64,000 bases of DNA from a virus. Position 1 is the first letter of the stretch, and each line of letters begins with the position of its first letter. The translations under genes and the position numbers were made by a program. Shown here piece by piece: positions 14,946-26,800 of this stretch. The stretch spans positions 1-64,000 of IMG/VR virus record IMGVR_UViG_3300037264_003921; one strand, 5' to 3'. The notes beneath the pieces are model-generated. The model searched no databases, had not been told where the DNA came from, and worked only from the letters and a program-made list of their open reading frames with translations.

Positions 14946-15308
14946 CTAATCGAATATACTATTCACAGCAGAATGACCACAACAATACTCAATCGTTGCA
15001 ATAAATTCTTTTATTATTTTATACAATGAATTAAGACAATACTCTAGTTTATTAAAAAATTTAGGGTCTGTAGCCATTATTTTACATGCAGGGCTATCAA
15101 GGTCAACACCATCTTTATCGATTTTGAATAATGATAATGTTTTCCCATTGATGGTCATCGAGATATAGTGGCTATCCTTTGCTATAGATACAGCAAATCC
15201 ATTCATAGTGAATTTAGATTGATTACTATCAAGCCATGTATTAATAATAGCTCGTAAATCTGGCACGCCAGCTTGATCTTGATCGATTTGATTAGTTTGA
15301 TAGTCCAT
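14946..15308 (-). CDS. xDPDFF-family accessory protein
   Basis: 120 residues. PDLRAIINTWLDSN is the N-terminal helix; HYISMTINGKTLSLFKIDKDG the beta part; IMATDPKFFNKLEYCLNSLY the family motif and C-terminal helix. A good member of the set with 11197, 25590 and 25931. Overlaps the SEC-C gene by one base. Confidence 0.6.
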   Translation of the reverse strand: MDYQTNQIDQDQAGVPDLRAIINTWLDSNQSKFTMNGFAVSIAKDSHYISMTINGKTLSLFKIDKDGVDLDSPACKIMATDPKFFNKLEYCLNSLYKIIKEFIATIEYCCGHSAVNSIFD

Positions 15309-15817
15309 TAATTACGATTACCACAACAATTTTTATATGGCCTACCTGATTGACAGCTGCAATTACCAAGATATAAAACCCCGCTATCAACAAGCGAATT
15401 CATGAGCTTAAACTCCAACATGTCAGTCTCTTCTTTTCGATTTATGTATAATTCTTCAAATAATGATATTAAAGCATTTCTTGTATCGTCTGTAATTACG
15501 TAGACTCGACCATGAAACCCACCAAACTTAATACACCCATCAACATGACTGATCTTTTCATTTTTCAATATTTCTATTACAAATGGCACATGACGTAGGA
15601 ATGTACAAAACTTAACTCCATTTGCATCAACAGATACGGTTGGTTCATCAATCAAAACACTACCACCACCATCTATAAATATCTTCTCGCATTGCTCAAT
15701 TTTAGAAAATGATTTATGTATGCCATCATCAGTATACCATTTGACTAATGCATCCATTGCACTCTCTTCAGTAAAGAATGAGCGCATCCCAGATCTAGAT
15801 GTACAAAATAATGGCAT
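15308..15817 (-). CDS. SEC-C motif protein
   Basis: 169 residues. The C-terminal NCSCQSGRPYKNCCG is a SEC-C zinc motif (CxC...CC), known from the SecA tail and from many free adaptor proteins, where it binds zinc and contacts proteins or ribosomes. The N-terminal 140 residues contain a beta-helix mix without a known family. A second ATG at residue 21 is possible; AAGGAA supports the first. May recruit a partner through the zinc tail. Confidence 0.65.
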   Translation of the reverse strand: MPLFCTSRSGMRSFFTEESAMDALVKWYTDDGIHKSFSKIEQCEKIFIDGGGSVLIDEPTVSVDANGVKFCTFLRHVPFVIEILKNEKISHVDGCIKFGGFHGRVYVITDDTRNALISLFEELYINRKEETDMLEFKLMNSLVDSGVLYLGNCSCQSGRPYKNCCGNRN

Positions 15818-15819
15818 TA

Positions 15820-16200
15820 TTATTTCCTTGTAGAAATATCTAAAAGTATTGCCCCTCTATTTATCCATTCTGAACAATCAGTATTAATCCATTTACCAAT
15901 TTTACTAAATGAATCTGGCGCAGCCATGTTGGTCTTATCGTATCCGCGCGATGGTTGTTTCACTATCTGCCAATAAACAGATCTTATACATTCTGTTTCA
16001 GAAATATACATAAGACATATATCTTTCTTCGGTAAAATCGGACTAAATTTATGTTGTCGTTTAACATATAATATGGTGCAATCAGATGAAGTTGGATGAA
16101 TATAAAACACCCAATTAAAATTATCGTGAATCCACTTCAGCACTAATTTAGCTAAATATGTCGGCCTCGGCCCTTTAGGATTTTTTATTGCGTTTATCAT
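15820..16200 (-). CDS. xDPDFF-family-like accessory protein
   Basis: 126 residues. LAKLVLKWIHDN as N-terminal helix, beta-rich middle with TILYVKRQHK and ICLMYISE, then MAAPDSFSKIGKWI in the motif position. It overlaps the end of the reverse transcriptase gene by 26 nt, so both are expressed together; whether this is functional pairing is unknown. Confidence 0.5.
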   Translation of the reverse strand: MINAIKNPKGPRPTYLAKLVLKWIHDNFNWVFYIHPTSSDCTILYVKRQHKFSPILPKKDICLMYISETECIRSVYWQIVKQPSRGYDKTNMAAPDSFSKIGKWINTDCSEWINRGAILLDISTRK

Positions 16201-17587
16201 TCACATTTGAAATACTGTTAATTTTTCTAATCATTTTTAATTGATTTATACGATCAATCTTTTTATCAATTGATTGCATTCTCCTTTTAATCAGCATATC
16301 ATTGCGCATCGTCATAAAATCTATCTTAATATGGCCATGGGCATGTAAACGATGTCTATGTTTCAGTGATATCAAGCCAGCATCGCGTAATTGTTTGAAT
16401 CGTATTGTAGAAAAATCTCTGTTTTTAAATTTTTTATTCAAAACACAGCCAATAATAATTTTTGCAATAATAAGGTCCATTGATTGCAATTGCTGCTCGT
16501 CATTTACATGTTTTAAATAATAATCTATAATTGCGACGCTCCTGATTCGATCCAATATCACCGAATTTATAGCATCAACAGCAATTTTAATCCTATTATT
16601 GATATTACATTCTCTATTAATCCTTGCTTTAACAGACTCCAGAGATCTTTTAAACAAGTTTATGATTTTTCTCTGTTTTTCAACCGACAATCTTACACTA
16701 TTGGCAGATGTAAATTCTAAACCCAAATGTTTGAATTTAGACGCTTGAATGAACCCATGACACGGAATAAATGATAAATTCAAACGATGACTTTGTTTCA
16801 AGCTGAGTTTTAATGATGTTATTGACTCATCCAATAATGATGCAGCATCTAATGCAACGTTCTGGTCTGATGACAACATTATAAAATCATCAGCATATCT
16901 AAAATAATTTATTGGCAATTTTGACAATTTCTTGTCCACATCGGTTAAATAAACATTCGATAATACACAAGCTATCGAAGAGCCAAATGGAATCCCTATG
17001 TTAGAGACATGCTCATCATCCAGACCATCATTAACATATTTAAATATAATTCTATCTTTAACCAATTGATATAAATAGTCATTTTTATCAATGAGACAAG
17101 CCAGTTTATCCAATAATATATCATGGTCTATTGTATAGAAATAGTTTGTTATATCACGTTTAATTATAAATGGTTTCCCAATTAATGATTTTGATATTTT
17201 TTGTTGACAGACGTCAATCCCAAAATTATTAACACGGTATGCATAACTATTATTTGAAAACCATTTATCAAATGCGATGCTAAGGCTCTCATTCAACCAT
17301 TTATCAACAATTTTATCTTGCCATGTAGCAACATAGATGTCTCTTAATTTATTTTGTTTCACTCTACGTTGAACATGCAAAAATGGTTGAAACGTAAATT
17401 TGTGCTGTCTTATTTGATTTTCAATGAAATATGCCTTATTTAAAATATCCAATCCGAAATCCCAATATGTAAGATTATCATAAGATTTTACATAACATAG
17501 CTTAGGATTGAATATGATCTTATTTAATTGGTTGATTACTGACGATTTAAATGGCCTAAGGTTAAAACAGTCAATTAATTTTAGCAT
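16175..17587 (-). CDS. Reverse transcriptase
   Basis: 470 residues from ATG at 17587. An upstream in-frame TTG would run through the inverted-repeat RNA and is rejected. RT motifs in order: LRDIYVATWQDKIV, SYAYRVNNFG, motif A IIKRDITNYF with catalytic Asp near 145, motif B GIPFGSSIACVLSNVYL, and motif C RYADDF near 231-234. A thumb-like helical region and a basic tail of about 170 residues follow. Motif B lacks the SQ of diversity-generating RTs, and I see no VTG as in retron RTs, so it is closer to group II-like or orphan RTs. No maturase nuclease domain. The a2-type repeat of the upstream RNA ends on its start codon. Confidence 0.9.
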   Translation of the reverse strand: MLKLIDCFNLRPFKSSVINQLNKIIFNPKLCYVKSYDNLTYWDFGLDILNKAYFIENQIRQHKFTFQPFLHVQRRVKQNKLRDIYVATWQDKIVDKWLNESLSIAFDKWFSNNSYAYRVNNFGIDVCQQKISKSLIGKPFIIKRDITNYFYTIDHDILLDKLACLIDKNDYLYQLVKDRIIFKYVNDGLDDEHVSNIGIPFGSSIACVLSNVYLTDVDKKLSKLPINYFRYADDFIMLSSDQNVALDAASLLDESITSLKLSLKQSHRLNLSFIPCHGFIQASKFKHLGLEFTSANSVRLSVEKQRKIINLFKRSLESVKARINRECNINNRIKIAVDAINSVILDRIRSVAIIDYYLKHVNDEQQLQSMDLIIAKIIIGCVLNKKFKNRDFSTIRFKQLRDAGLISLKHRHRLHAHGHIKIDFMTMRNDMLIKRRMQSIDKKIDRINQLKMIRKINSISNVNDKRNKKS

Positions 17588-17729
17588 GGTCGTCGAACTA
17601 ATAAAACGGATTAGACGTAGTCTAATCCTTACATTCAACTTATCTACTAGAGCATACCATCCTAAGGCTTGTAACAGCTCTAGCTTTTAAGCATGAGGAT
17701 AGGCATATGCCTGGCAGTTCGACGACCAT
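17586..17729 (-). ncRNA. Inverted-repeat-bounded RNA upstream of RT
   Basis: Perfect 14-bp repeats agttcgacgaccat (17716-17729) and atggtcgtcgaact (17586-17599) enclose 116 nt, as a1/a2 repeats enclose msr-msd in retrons. Inside, from the 5' end: AGGCATATGCCT palindrome, CTAGAGC/GCTCTAG stem (17683-17677 with 17653-17647), and a 9-bp hairpin GGATTAGAC-TAC-GTCTAATCC (17628-17608) next to the second repeat. The second repeat contains the RT start codon. Retron-like by layout; the RT does not look like a classical retron RT. Confidence 0.6.
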
Positions 17730-17741
17730 ACAATTTAATTA

Positions 17742-18299
17742 TCATTCAACGGCTGTATCACCCAATGCTTTTAAACCAGCGTCAACATCAGTACCCATCA
17801 CTGGTTTTCCGTTTATTGATACTATATTATCGATATTGATAGACAATATAGTATTATAATGCTTTTTTATTATGTAGTCGGTGTGGCTTGGATCATGTGC
17901 ACTAGTGCCAGGCTTTGTATGTCCAACCAATGTATAAAATTCTGGTACTTGTTTAATCTTATGTAAATAACTTTTCATTGTGTTAGGCGCACGTCGCCTA
18001 ACTCCAGACATATGCACTGTTCGATCCCCATGATTTATGCCAGCAAGTAATGTACCACTATCTATAAAACCAATAGCATCCGCTTCAATGACGCGTTGTG
18101 TCGAAGCCTCTAAATCAGCCAGCCTTTTTATTCGCCATTGTTGTTGATACATCGGAGAATCTTGATATTTAGCCCACTTCTGACGATCATTCTGTATTTG
18201 TCTCTCAACTGCTGAATGCAACGACTTCAAAATGATCTTATATTTCTTACCACCATCTTCCATCAAAGCGGCTATTTGCTCTGGATTACAATTATTCAT
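17742..18299 (-). CDS. Unknown protein, tandem paralog A
   Basis: 185 residues from ATG at 18299, which aligns with the start of its upstream paralog. Shared segments: ALMEDGGKKYKIILK near the start, VIEADAIGFIDSGTLLAGIN in the middle, and DPSHTDYII with ILSINIDNIVSINGKPV near the end. No domain recognised. It lies between its paralog and the RT-associated RNA, so a link with the RT is possible but unproven. Confidence 0.6.
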   Translation of the reverse strand: MNNCNPEQIAALMEDGGKKYKIILKSLHSAVERQIQNDRQKWAKYQDSPMYQQQWRIKRLADLEASTQRVIEADAIGFIDSGTLLAGINHGDRTVHMSGVRRRAPNTMKSYLHKIKQVPEFYTLVGHTKPGTSAHDPSHTDYIIKKHYNTILSINIDNIVSINGKPVMGTDVDAGLKALGDTAVE

Positions 18300-18852
18300 C
18301 TTCAAAATGCCCTTCTAGCTTTTTTATACCACCAGATACATCATCTAAACGACCAGCTGTTGGTTTCCCATTTATCGAGATTATATTATCTATATTAATG
18401 GATAGGATTTTATCAAATTTTCTGGTCACAATATAATCTGTATGGCTAGGATCATCAGCATACATACCAGGCCTCGTGTGCTCTATTTTATAAAAATCTG
18501 CCATATGCTTCGACCGAGCGATTGACTTCTGCGATGACGATCTTAAACCAGGATTAATCCCAACAAGTATCGTTCCATCATTAACTAATGCAATGTGGTC
18601 AGCCTCTATCATACGTTTAGGATTATGCTCGATGTCATTTTGGAGTTTATTAAGCCTCGTTCTCAATTTATTAATGTAGTCTGACGAATAAGAGTCTGCA
18701 TTTGACAGTAGTGCTTTATTGATGTATCCTAGCTGTTGCTGCTTGTCTGCTATACGGTCATCATTAAATGGTTTTAATATAATTTTATACTTCTTACCAC
18801 CATCTTCCATTAGAAATGCTATGTCGTCTGGGGTATGTGATTTGCAATTCAT
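18292..18852 (-). CDS. Unknown protein, tandem paralog B
   Basis: 186 residues; the second copy of the same family (FLMEDGGKKYKIILKPF, MIEADHIALVNDGTILVGIN, DPSHTDYIVTRKF, ILSINIDNIISINGKPT). The middle third differs, with a coiled region where copy A has Arg-rich sequence. It starts by an ATGA overlap with the repeat-protein gene. Function unknown. Confidence 0.6.
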   Translation of the reverse strand: MNCKSHTPDDIAFLMEDGGKKYKIILKPFNDDRIADKQQQLGYINKALLSNADSYSSDYINKLRTRLNKLQNDIEHNPKRMIEADHIALVNDGTILVGINPGLRSSSQKSIARSKHMADFYKIEHTRPGMYADDPSHTDYIVTRKFDKILSINIDNIISINGKPTAGRLDDVSGGIKKLEGHFEDE

Positions 18853-20438
18853 TTGCCACTCCTAAGAGCTATGTGGCGCTCATATAATTCTGCGTAGTCT
18901 GGGTCAGATTTTAATAATACTTCGAGCTCTGGCCAACGATCATTTATCACATCACGAGAATATTTAAATCCCAATCTAGCAATTTCACGCCAATCATCAC
19001 CAACAGCTATTTTTTGCAGTGCATTTAAGATAGCTTTTTCTAGTCTAGCCCAACGTCCTTTGATGACGGTTCTAATGTAATCAAATAATGTCGTCGTATT
19101 AGACTTTAATATCAATCCCTCTGCTTCTGGCCAACGGCCCTTAATGACGCTAACAGCATAATGCAACAGATAAAATGCATTGTATATATTCTTAGACACA
19201 GATGATATTAATTTTTGTTCGACTTCTGGCCATCTACCACCAATAACTTCATCAGCATAGCTAATTGCAGTAACAAATTCACCTTTGCCTATATTTTCAA
19301 GTATTCTGCTTTCTACTTCTGGCCAGCGGCCTTTAATAACATCTTTAGCATATCTGATCGCTGAATTAATTTCTACCAAGATAGCTGACTCTGCTTCTGG
19401 CCAACGGCCTTTAATAGTCTTAGTAGCATAACTAGTGAGTGTATTAGGAGACGCTTTTAGTATTTGTGGCTCTGCTTCTGGCCAACGGCTTCCAATAATA
19501 TCTGATGCATATAAAGCAGCCGTTTCAGGGTCCTGCAATATATATTGCTCAGCCTCTGGCCAACGAGCACCGATAACTTCTTTAATATATCTATAGAGCT
19601 GATGGCCGTGTAAATTCTGCTGTGAACCACGATGGAGGCGGACATCCGCGCCGGACTGGCTCGTTGGCGTAGCAGCATGAACTGCAGCTAGCATTTTAGC
19701 TTCTAATTCTTTATTACGTATCCTCGTTATTTTAGCAATAAAGAACACTTCATCTGGTTTTGTCACTTTAATATTAAGATTGCTAGCTATTATCTTTCCG
19801 AGTTTTTCATCAGGTATAAATTCTCTATCAGTAACGTCTTTAAGCTGGCTTGATCCAATGTGCATTTGAGCAATCTTTTCGCCATCTTTAAATATGATAT
19901 GAAGAGGACCTTGATTTAAATAATGTGCTGCTGTACCTTCATTACTTGTACACCATCTAGTTCCCTTAGAATAGATTACAGCAGCTTTTGCTAAGTGCAC
20001 TTCAACTATAGCATATTGACTGTCTTCATAGACGACTTCAGCACCCTCTTCTTTTGCTTGACGTTTTTGTTGTCTTTTACTTTGTAAGTCTACACCTTGT
20101 AGCTTATCAATTGTTGCTTCAAGATCATTAAATGTTTTATATGAGTTTATATCTTTTTGAGCAGTAAATGTAGCACGCCTTTTCCCTTGATCAAACGCTC
20201 GCAATGCCAGCATAGCACGCTCATGGTCTTCTGGGAGACGCAAGAATTGTTTCTTAACTTGTCTTACTAACCATGGTAGATATGCCTTATTGTTTGTTGG
20301 GTCTGATTCAGCAATTTGTCGTATTAATTTTTCTGCCTGTTCTTGATCTAAATTAGGGAATTCTTTTACAAGAGACGGCATTTTATCCTCTAATCCCTCT
20401 TGTAAAATTGTGCCGTTAAATATTAAGTCTAAACGCAT
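18849..20438 (-). CDS. RWPEAE repeat protein
   Basis: 529 residues. The N-terminus MRLDLIFNGTILQE|GLED carries a leader with the L-Q-E|G prohead-protease motif. Residues of about 120-240 form a domain with GTRWCTSNEG, LHIIFKDGEKIAQMHI and VTDREFIPD, a pattern I associate with phage proteins of unknown role. From about 280 to the end run eight repeats of about 27-35 residues, consensus YAxxVIKGRWPEAExxIL, predicted as helical hairpins stacking into a solenoid. A helical repeat with a head-entry leader suggests an injected binding protein. Target unknown. Confidence 0.68.
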   Translation of the reverse strand: MRLDLIFNGTILQEGLEDKMPSLVKEFPNLDQEQAEKLIRQIAESDPTNNKAYLPWLVRQVKKQFLRLPEDHERAMLALRAFDQGKRRATFTAQKDINSYKTFNDLEATIDKLQGVDLQSKRQQKRQAKEEGAEVVYEDSQYAIVEVHLAKAAVIYSKGTRWCTSNEGTAAHYLNQGPLHIIFKDGEKIAQMHIGSSQLKDVTDREFIPDEKLGKIIASNLNIKVTKPDEVFFIAKITRIRNKELEAKMLAAVHAATPTSQSGADVRLHRGSQQNLHGHQLYRYIKEVIGARWPEAEQYILQDPETAALYASDIIGSRWPEAEPQILKASPNTLTSYATKTIKGRWPEAESAILVEINSAIRYAKDVIKGRWPEVESRILENIGKGEFVTAISYADEVIGGRWPEVEQKLISSVSKNIYNAFYLLHYAVSVIKGRWPEAEGLILKSNTTTLFDYIRTVIKGRWARLEKAILNALQKIAVGDDWREIARLGFKYSRDVINDRWPELEVLLKSDPDYAELYERHIALRSGK

Positions 20439-20439
20439 A

Positions 20440-20814
20440 TTAGTTTATAAATCTCGAAATATTCACTATATGTGACTCTTCTGGTCCTAAATGTTTAGAA
20501 ATATCATCCATAGCCTTAATGCCTTTCGCTGTTGGTTGAATCATCTTCAATCTAGTTATTATATCTTCTCTTGGACCTATAAACAAAAACGTATCATCCC
20601 TTCCTGAAACTTCATAGACATCATTATTTCCAGCTTTTTTAGCAACATCAAAGCCATGCATAAATAGATCCATTATATCTCCCCCTCTTATTGATTCATC
20701 ATATGAGAGATAGGCATCTGTTACTTCATATAATTCATCTGGTGTTTCAATTTCGTCATTTAATAACGCCATAACCAACTGTTCTATTTCATCGTCGTTT
20801 TTAAAATTTGACAT
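20440..20814 (-). CDS. Unknown small acidic protein, copy 1
   Basis: 124 residues, acidic. Shares with the gene at 21497 the tail pattern FIGPREDIITRLKMIQPTAK, then LGPEESHIVNISRFI. Starts by a TAATG overlap with the leader-bearing gene upstream. The order here (leader protein, small acidic protein, leader protein, small acidic protein) suggests duplicated pairs, possibly an effector with its partner. No family known. Confidence 0.55.
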   Translation of the reverse strand: MSNFKNDDEIEQLVMALLNDEIETPDELYEVTDAYLSYDESIRGGDIMDLFMHGFDVAKKAGNNDVYEVSGRDDTFLFIGPREDIITRLKMIQPTAKGIKAMDDISKHLGPEESHIVNISRFIN

Positions 20815-23800
20815 TACTCAGACTCCGTATCAAATTGTTTGGCAAGATTTGCTGGAACAGCATATTTAGCTAATTTCCTATTAATCCATGATTTTAATGC
20901 ATCGACGATCTCTTCAGGCCAACCAATAGAGATAGAGTGTCGATCAAGTGAGATATTGCTACTTAATGTCACACCATCAGGTGAGATAACCAGATCGTCG
21001 TTACGATTTGCAATTAGATGTGGCAAACCAACCCTGTTGGCTATTTTATTCCACGTTTCACTCCAAATCGTAACCGCTGGCACACCACTTTGTAAACTTC
21101 TCTCAATCGAAGTGTTACTAATGAGTCTATCAAGCAATTCAATCACTCTATGAATTTCAGACTGTTTTGATTCTTTTTTAATTCCACGCCTTACATAATT
21201 AATAAATTTATCTGCATTTATCCATCTAGAATGACGTTCATCAAATACACCAACAGGCATAGTTATTGAACCATCTGCATACATTGCTATTGGCAGTTTA
21301 TCTCCGCCACGTTGTAGCCATCCAACAATCCAACCAACTTCACCGTGAACTTTAATATACTGTTCAACACCAACCGCAGGGGCAAACTTGACAACATCAC
21401 TCAACTGATCCGCGAATTTTTTACTTATAGATGCTATAGCATCATGCAATCCAGGGTGGATTGATTCAATCAGTAAACGATCAGTAGAAAGTTCAACTAA
21501 TCGCATAAATTATTAGCTATCCTTGCAATTAATGATTCTTCAGGTCCAAGATGTTGTGAAATATTACCAAGAGCCCTCGCGTTCTTAGCTTGTGATTGGA
21601 TTAGACGTAGCTTTCCAAGCACTTCCTCTTTTGATCCAGCAAAATACCAAACCCTATCCAAACGATCTGAATCAAAACTAGTAACATAAGTATCTTCGGG
21701 TCTGCTTAATCCAAACTGATACCCATCTGCAAAGAAGGAGTCATAAGATGAAGAAATCGTATAATCAGCAATATCATCTATGACAAAAATGTCCTCGTCA
21801 TCTGATGCATCACCGACGATCGCCATCACGGCATTTTTGATGTCTTCGTCGTCGTAGTGTATCCCTGCCATATTATATATTCCCTATATAATATGTTTAA
21901 TTCGCTGGCTATTCGTATTTTTCAGGATATTTAGGTTGTGGAAGCTCGTAAAATTTTAATGCATTGTCGTTGTCATCATAGCCATATCCTGAAGTATCCT
22001 CTCCATCTTCTCCATCTCCATCACCAGGCAAAGGACGCGCAGCAGTCACCCGCCTGCCCTTCTTCAATAATTTCAACGCAGCTTCAGCTTGTTCATGTAA
22101 TCGTCTAGAATATGGCAATTTATATGCACGTGGCTCATACGGTTCAGAATTATATCCTAAAAAATTTAATCCGTTAAATTTATTCTGCTCACTGCTTTGT
22201 ATCCATATATATATGCCGCCTTCGTCTCCAGTTTTCTTGTTTGGCTCTTCAATTATTATCCATCTGACTATAAGCTTATCTGGGGTCAATTCATCTGTAG
22301 CCCATCCAGCAAAAGTGTTAAGCGAACACCACATAACTAAACAATAATATGGAACAATACCGGCAAACAAAATTTTAGTAAAAATTCTTCCTTTAACATG
22401 GATTAATAGCCATGCAAGCGACACAATTAAAATCAGAAACGCAATAGGTATTCCTATCCCCATTATTTCTCCAACACAAATCTTTTACTAATTTCGTTTA
22501 TGTTCGTAACTTCACCGGCCTTGTCAACAATAAATCTAAAAACTGTTTTTTCATCTCCATCATAATTTAAAACAACAGATTTCGTAACAACAGTAGTTGT
22601 CGCTGGGCGTATCTTATCAAGCCTAACAATCACATCAATTGGTTTAAAACCACCTCTATACATATGAACATTAACAACATATTCTCCTGGAATAAATCCA
22701 CGTATCATTACTGTCTCACGATTTTCATTATAGACAATACGCCCATCTGTTGTTACAACCATATCATTTACATGTCCCTGATCGTCCCTATTTAAATGCA
22801 TCAATCCATCCTCACGCCTCTTAAAAAAAACTAAATTATTTTGTGGGTCTTCAACATACACATCAACATCAGCATCAGATTCAGGCGACCAAACAACAGT
22901 AATGACAAATTCAGCTTTTGATTCTATTTCATTATTCTTAGCTTGTGATTGTACATTCATCATGGCCAATGCAAGAACGAACATACACATAAATCCAAGC
23001 ATCATATTCATCAACAAATCATACCAGGTAGTGTTACTATCATAACACCTAATCTTATGCTTCATTGTTGCAATTAACTTTCTTTAAATCGAGCGCGTTA
23101 CATAGATTGAAGTATTGCATTTTTAATATCATGCTACACAACAGTCCTATCAATGTTGTATATAATGCTGTCCCAAGACCAGCACCTAATTTTGTAAACA
23201 TTTTTGCTAAAGATGCAGTATCGCCAGCAACCATTGAATCAAATCCACCAACCAAGATCATAATAAACCCAATAACAGTCCCAAGCATCCCAAGCGACAG
23301 GCATAAGTCACTCATAAACCATCCCACATCAGCAGACGATTCAATTGTCGCAAGTCCATCGCCACTAGTAGAATCTAAATTTTTAGTCAGTCGACCACAC
23401 CAAACAGACATAAATGCCAATATAGCAAATATTACATAACATATTCTTGAAGCATCTTTATAATGGATCTCTCTAAATAAACCAAATTGCCCAGCAAACA
23501 TCCACCCAATGGATGTAGTTACCACAATTAATAGCCACCTTAAAAATGGTGTGTATTGCATAGCCATTCCTTAATGGAACATAAATTTATATAGCCATCG
23601 AACTCATCAATGAATATAATTATATGATATACGCTAATGGCGGTGGCGGAATTTGGCCACCAGTTAATCGCTATATGTTCACAAGAAAAATAAAAACAAC
23701 ATTCAAACAAATAGAGATTCCAAAAATCCTAAGACCGCCATCATTGCTACCACAAGGTATCAATCGACCAATTACCGAATCTGCAATAATATGGAAATTG

Positions 23801-26800
23801 ATAGCAATTAAAAGAGGATATTATTAGATTACCATCCTCTCGGATATTCAGCATCTGGATCTGGCTTCAGTTCAGCTTTTATTTGCTCAATTGCTTGTTC
23901 AGCACATGCAACACATCGTATGGCATTTGGAAGAACTTCCAGTCTGAGTTTAGGTATCGGCTTATCACAGTCAATACAAAGCTTTTCTTGTTTATCGACC
24001 ATAAACATTATTCCTCTTCTATGTAGTCGGCTATCTTTCTTATTGGATCGTCTAATTTAACCATTGAATCTTCATAATCTGGAACTTCACGAGAATCAAC
24101 AATTTTGCCATTGACTATATGGGACAATATATATGCAGGTTCTCGACTTTTCATATGTTCAGCCTGCTGTTCTGGCGTCATATTTCGCATGTCAGCTTGT
24201 TCGTCTTTGCCAAGCTCGGATATATCTAACATTTTCATTGTCTCACCACCACTTCTTGATTGGTTATCAAACTTGCTTAACAATTGATATAATAGCCCAA
24301 ACTCCACAGGCTTGTTGTCTTTAGAGTATCTCCAATCATTGTTGAAGGCACGCGCGCCGAGATCTGGGCCATCCGTGCCTCCACAAACTTGTTGATATTC
24401 TATACCATCAATCACTACATCATAAATGGCACCATATGCCTCAAGAGAGAAATGGACATTATCATTGCCAACCTTCATCTTGCCAGATGCTTTAGTTGAG
24501 CCACCAAATGCGTCATCTAATATATAGTAGTCTTCCATAAATCATCCATTTAAATATTTCAACCAATTTTTAATAGCTAATTTGTTATATATCCATAAAG
24601 CAACATAATTGACATAATGAAATTTGAACCTACGCATCTTATATGTGCAACATAACGCACCAGCTATATTGTCAACAGAATTCGCATCAGTCCGATATAT
24701 CCATGGTATCCATGTTATATCATTGGATGTTATTATTGGTATCCCCTGGCTGACAAAATCTGCGGCCACAATATTGAAACTTTCAGTAAAACTAACTTGC
24801 ATACCTATGTCCATCTTACCGACTAATTTAATAAATTCATCATGTGGCATCCACATATGTTCAACTAATTTATGTCGACTATTCGTCGCAAATAATGCTC
24901 TGATGTTCTTTAATATTGGATCCCCTTTTTGCTCTACTCTATCTCCATTAATATGAAACCGCATCGGAAGCCTAATCTCATCAGCAAATTTGATGGCCGC
25001 GATAGCTTGTAAAAGTTGATTTTTAAACGGGCGGATAGCACCAAAACATCCAACATCTATGATTCCATCTGGCACTTTACAACTAAATTTAGTTTGTGGC
25101 AGGTAGATGTTCGGCAAATAAGTAGATTCAATCTTCAAAACATCACGCAGCTCATGATCTAATCCTCTATTGTTTGGAGCTAAAATGAAATTGTGGTTCT
25201 GTTCTGAAATAATTTTATATTCATTAATCCATTCAAAAGCAATCCCTTCCATTGATAAAAATGGGGTTTTACTATGAATCCTAATAGCCCAGCGCACTTT
25301 TGGGTGCAATTTCAACAATTCCTTAATCTTTGCTGGAGTTACCCATAATGCTTCAATCATTACATAAGTTGGCTTATATAAATGCACTTCATGGTCAATT
25401 GAATTACCATCAGTTACAACGACAACTTTGGTTTCAATATTATGGTGATGTAACGCCTTAGCAACAAAGCGCGCTGAATTTATTAATCCAATTGGGATCC
25501 CATAACTAGTTGATCTTGATTTGCAAATAAACAAAACCTTATTCATATAATATGTTTGTAATTGGATTAATCAAGATACTACAACGTCTTTACAATATTT
25601 CCAGGTCATGGCGTAGGGCAGCGGGCGTCTTCAAACATTCATATGAAGCCAATATATAATTTTCAATTTTTGTAAAGATGTCTGGATCTGCTGGATTTAT
25701 ATCAATGATCAACTTATTGTTCCATACATATTTTGGATCACAACAATTATCTGAAATATGTCTTGGACGCCAAGCTAAACAATGATCAATAGATGTTATC
25801 CAAGAAATACCATATATATAAAACCCAACAATCTGTCGGTCTGATGATGGTTTGACGTATTTTGCAATGATTCCACGAGATGTCAAGTTTTTATTGTCTT
25901 TGCCCCATTGAAAGACAATATCTTGAAATGTTATGTCCAATCGATTTTCCAATAGACTTCAGGGTCTTTACAGGCGTCGTCTAGTTCAATGTATAATTTT
26001 TCGAAGAAATCTGGATCTGATGGATAAAAATAACGTCCACGCACACGAACCCAATCTTTATTTATAACACCAACGATAACTTGTTTATACTCTCCTTTCA
26101 CTGGAATAATAATTGCCGGAGCCGCCGTATACGCAGCATAGCTGATAAGCACACGTCCTTTAAAAGTTTCTTCAATCCAATCAACGACAAGACCAGCAAG
26201 CGATAAAATCTTCATCATTAAGATACTTTAATGTTTCTTGTTGCTTTTTGACGTTTATGGTACATCCGCTATTACACAATTATTTCAATTTGCAAGTCCG
26301 ACAATAAAAGAGATGAACGACAAAAAGAGCAGTAAATGTAAACAATATAATCATTTGATGGCAGCCATTCTTATGTTAAGATACTGGTCTAGCACACCTA
26401 AGATTTCTGAATTAGAGAAATCATTCTTTGCAGAATTTATCCATTGACAGACAATCTGAACGTTGCCTTTGATGTGGCCTTTAGACGAATCAATACGATC
26501 TATTGAAGCTGCACAAAGATCGTTGAATTGGTGAGACATAGGCAATTTAGTCAATGCACATTTACCAGCTTGCTGATCCCACATGGTCATAACATAACTT
26601 ACATCTAAATCGAATTCACGTCGAATATCATCTTTTGGGTCATATTTATTTGGATTTCTAGAATGGGCTTTAATATGTAAAATTTGATCACGTAAGAATG
26701 ATTCAGGACCACGCATGATCGATTTGCGAACACGCTGCCAACGAACCTTTGGGTCTAGATCTTTGAAGTATTTTTCACGATATGCTTTCAACTCAACCTC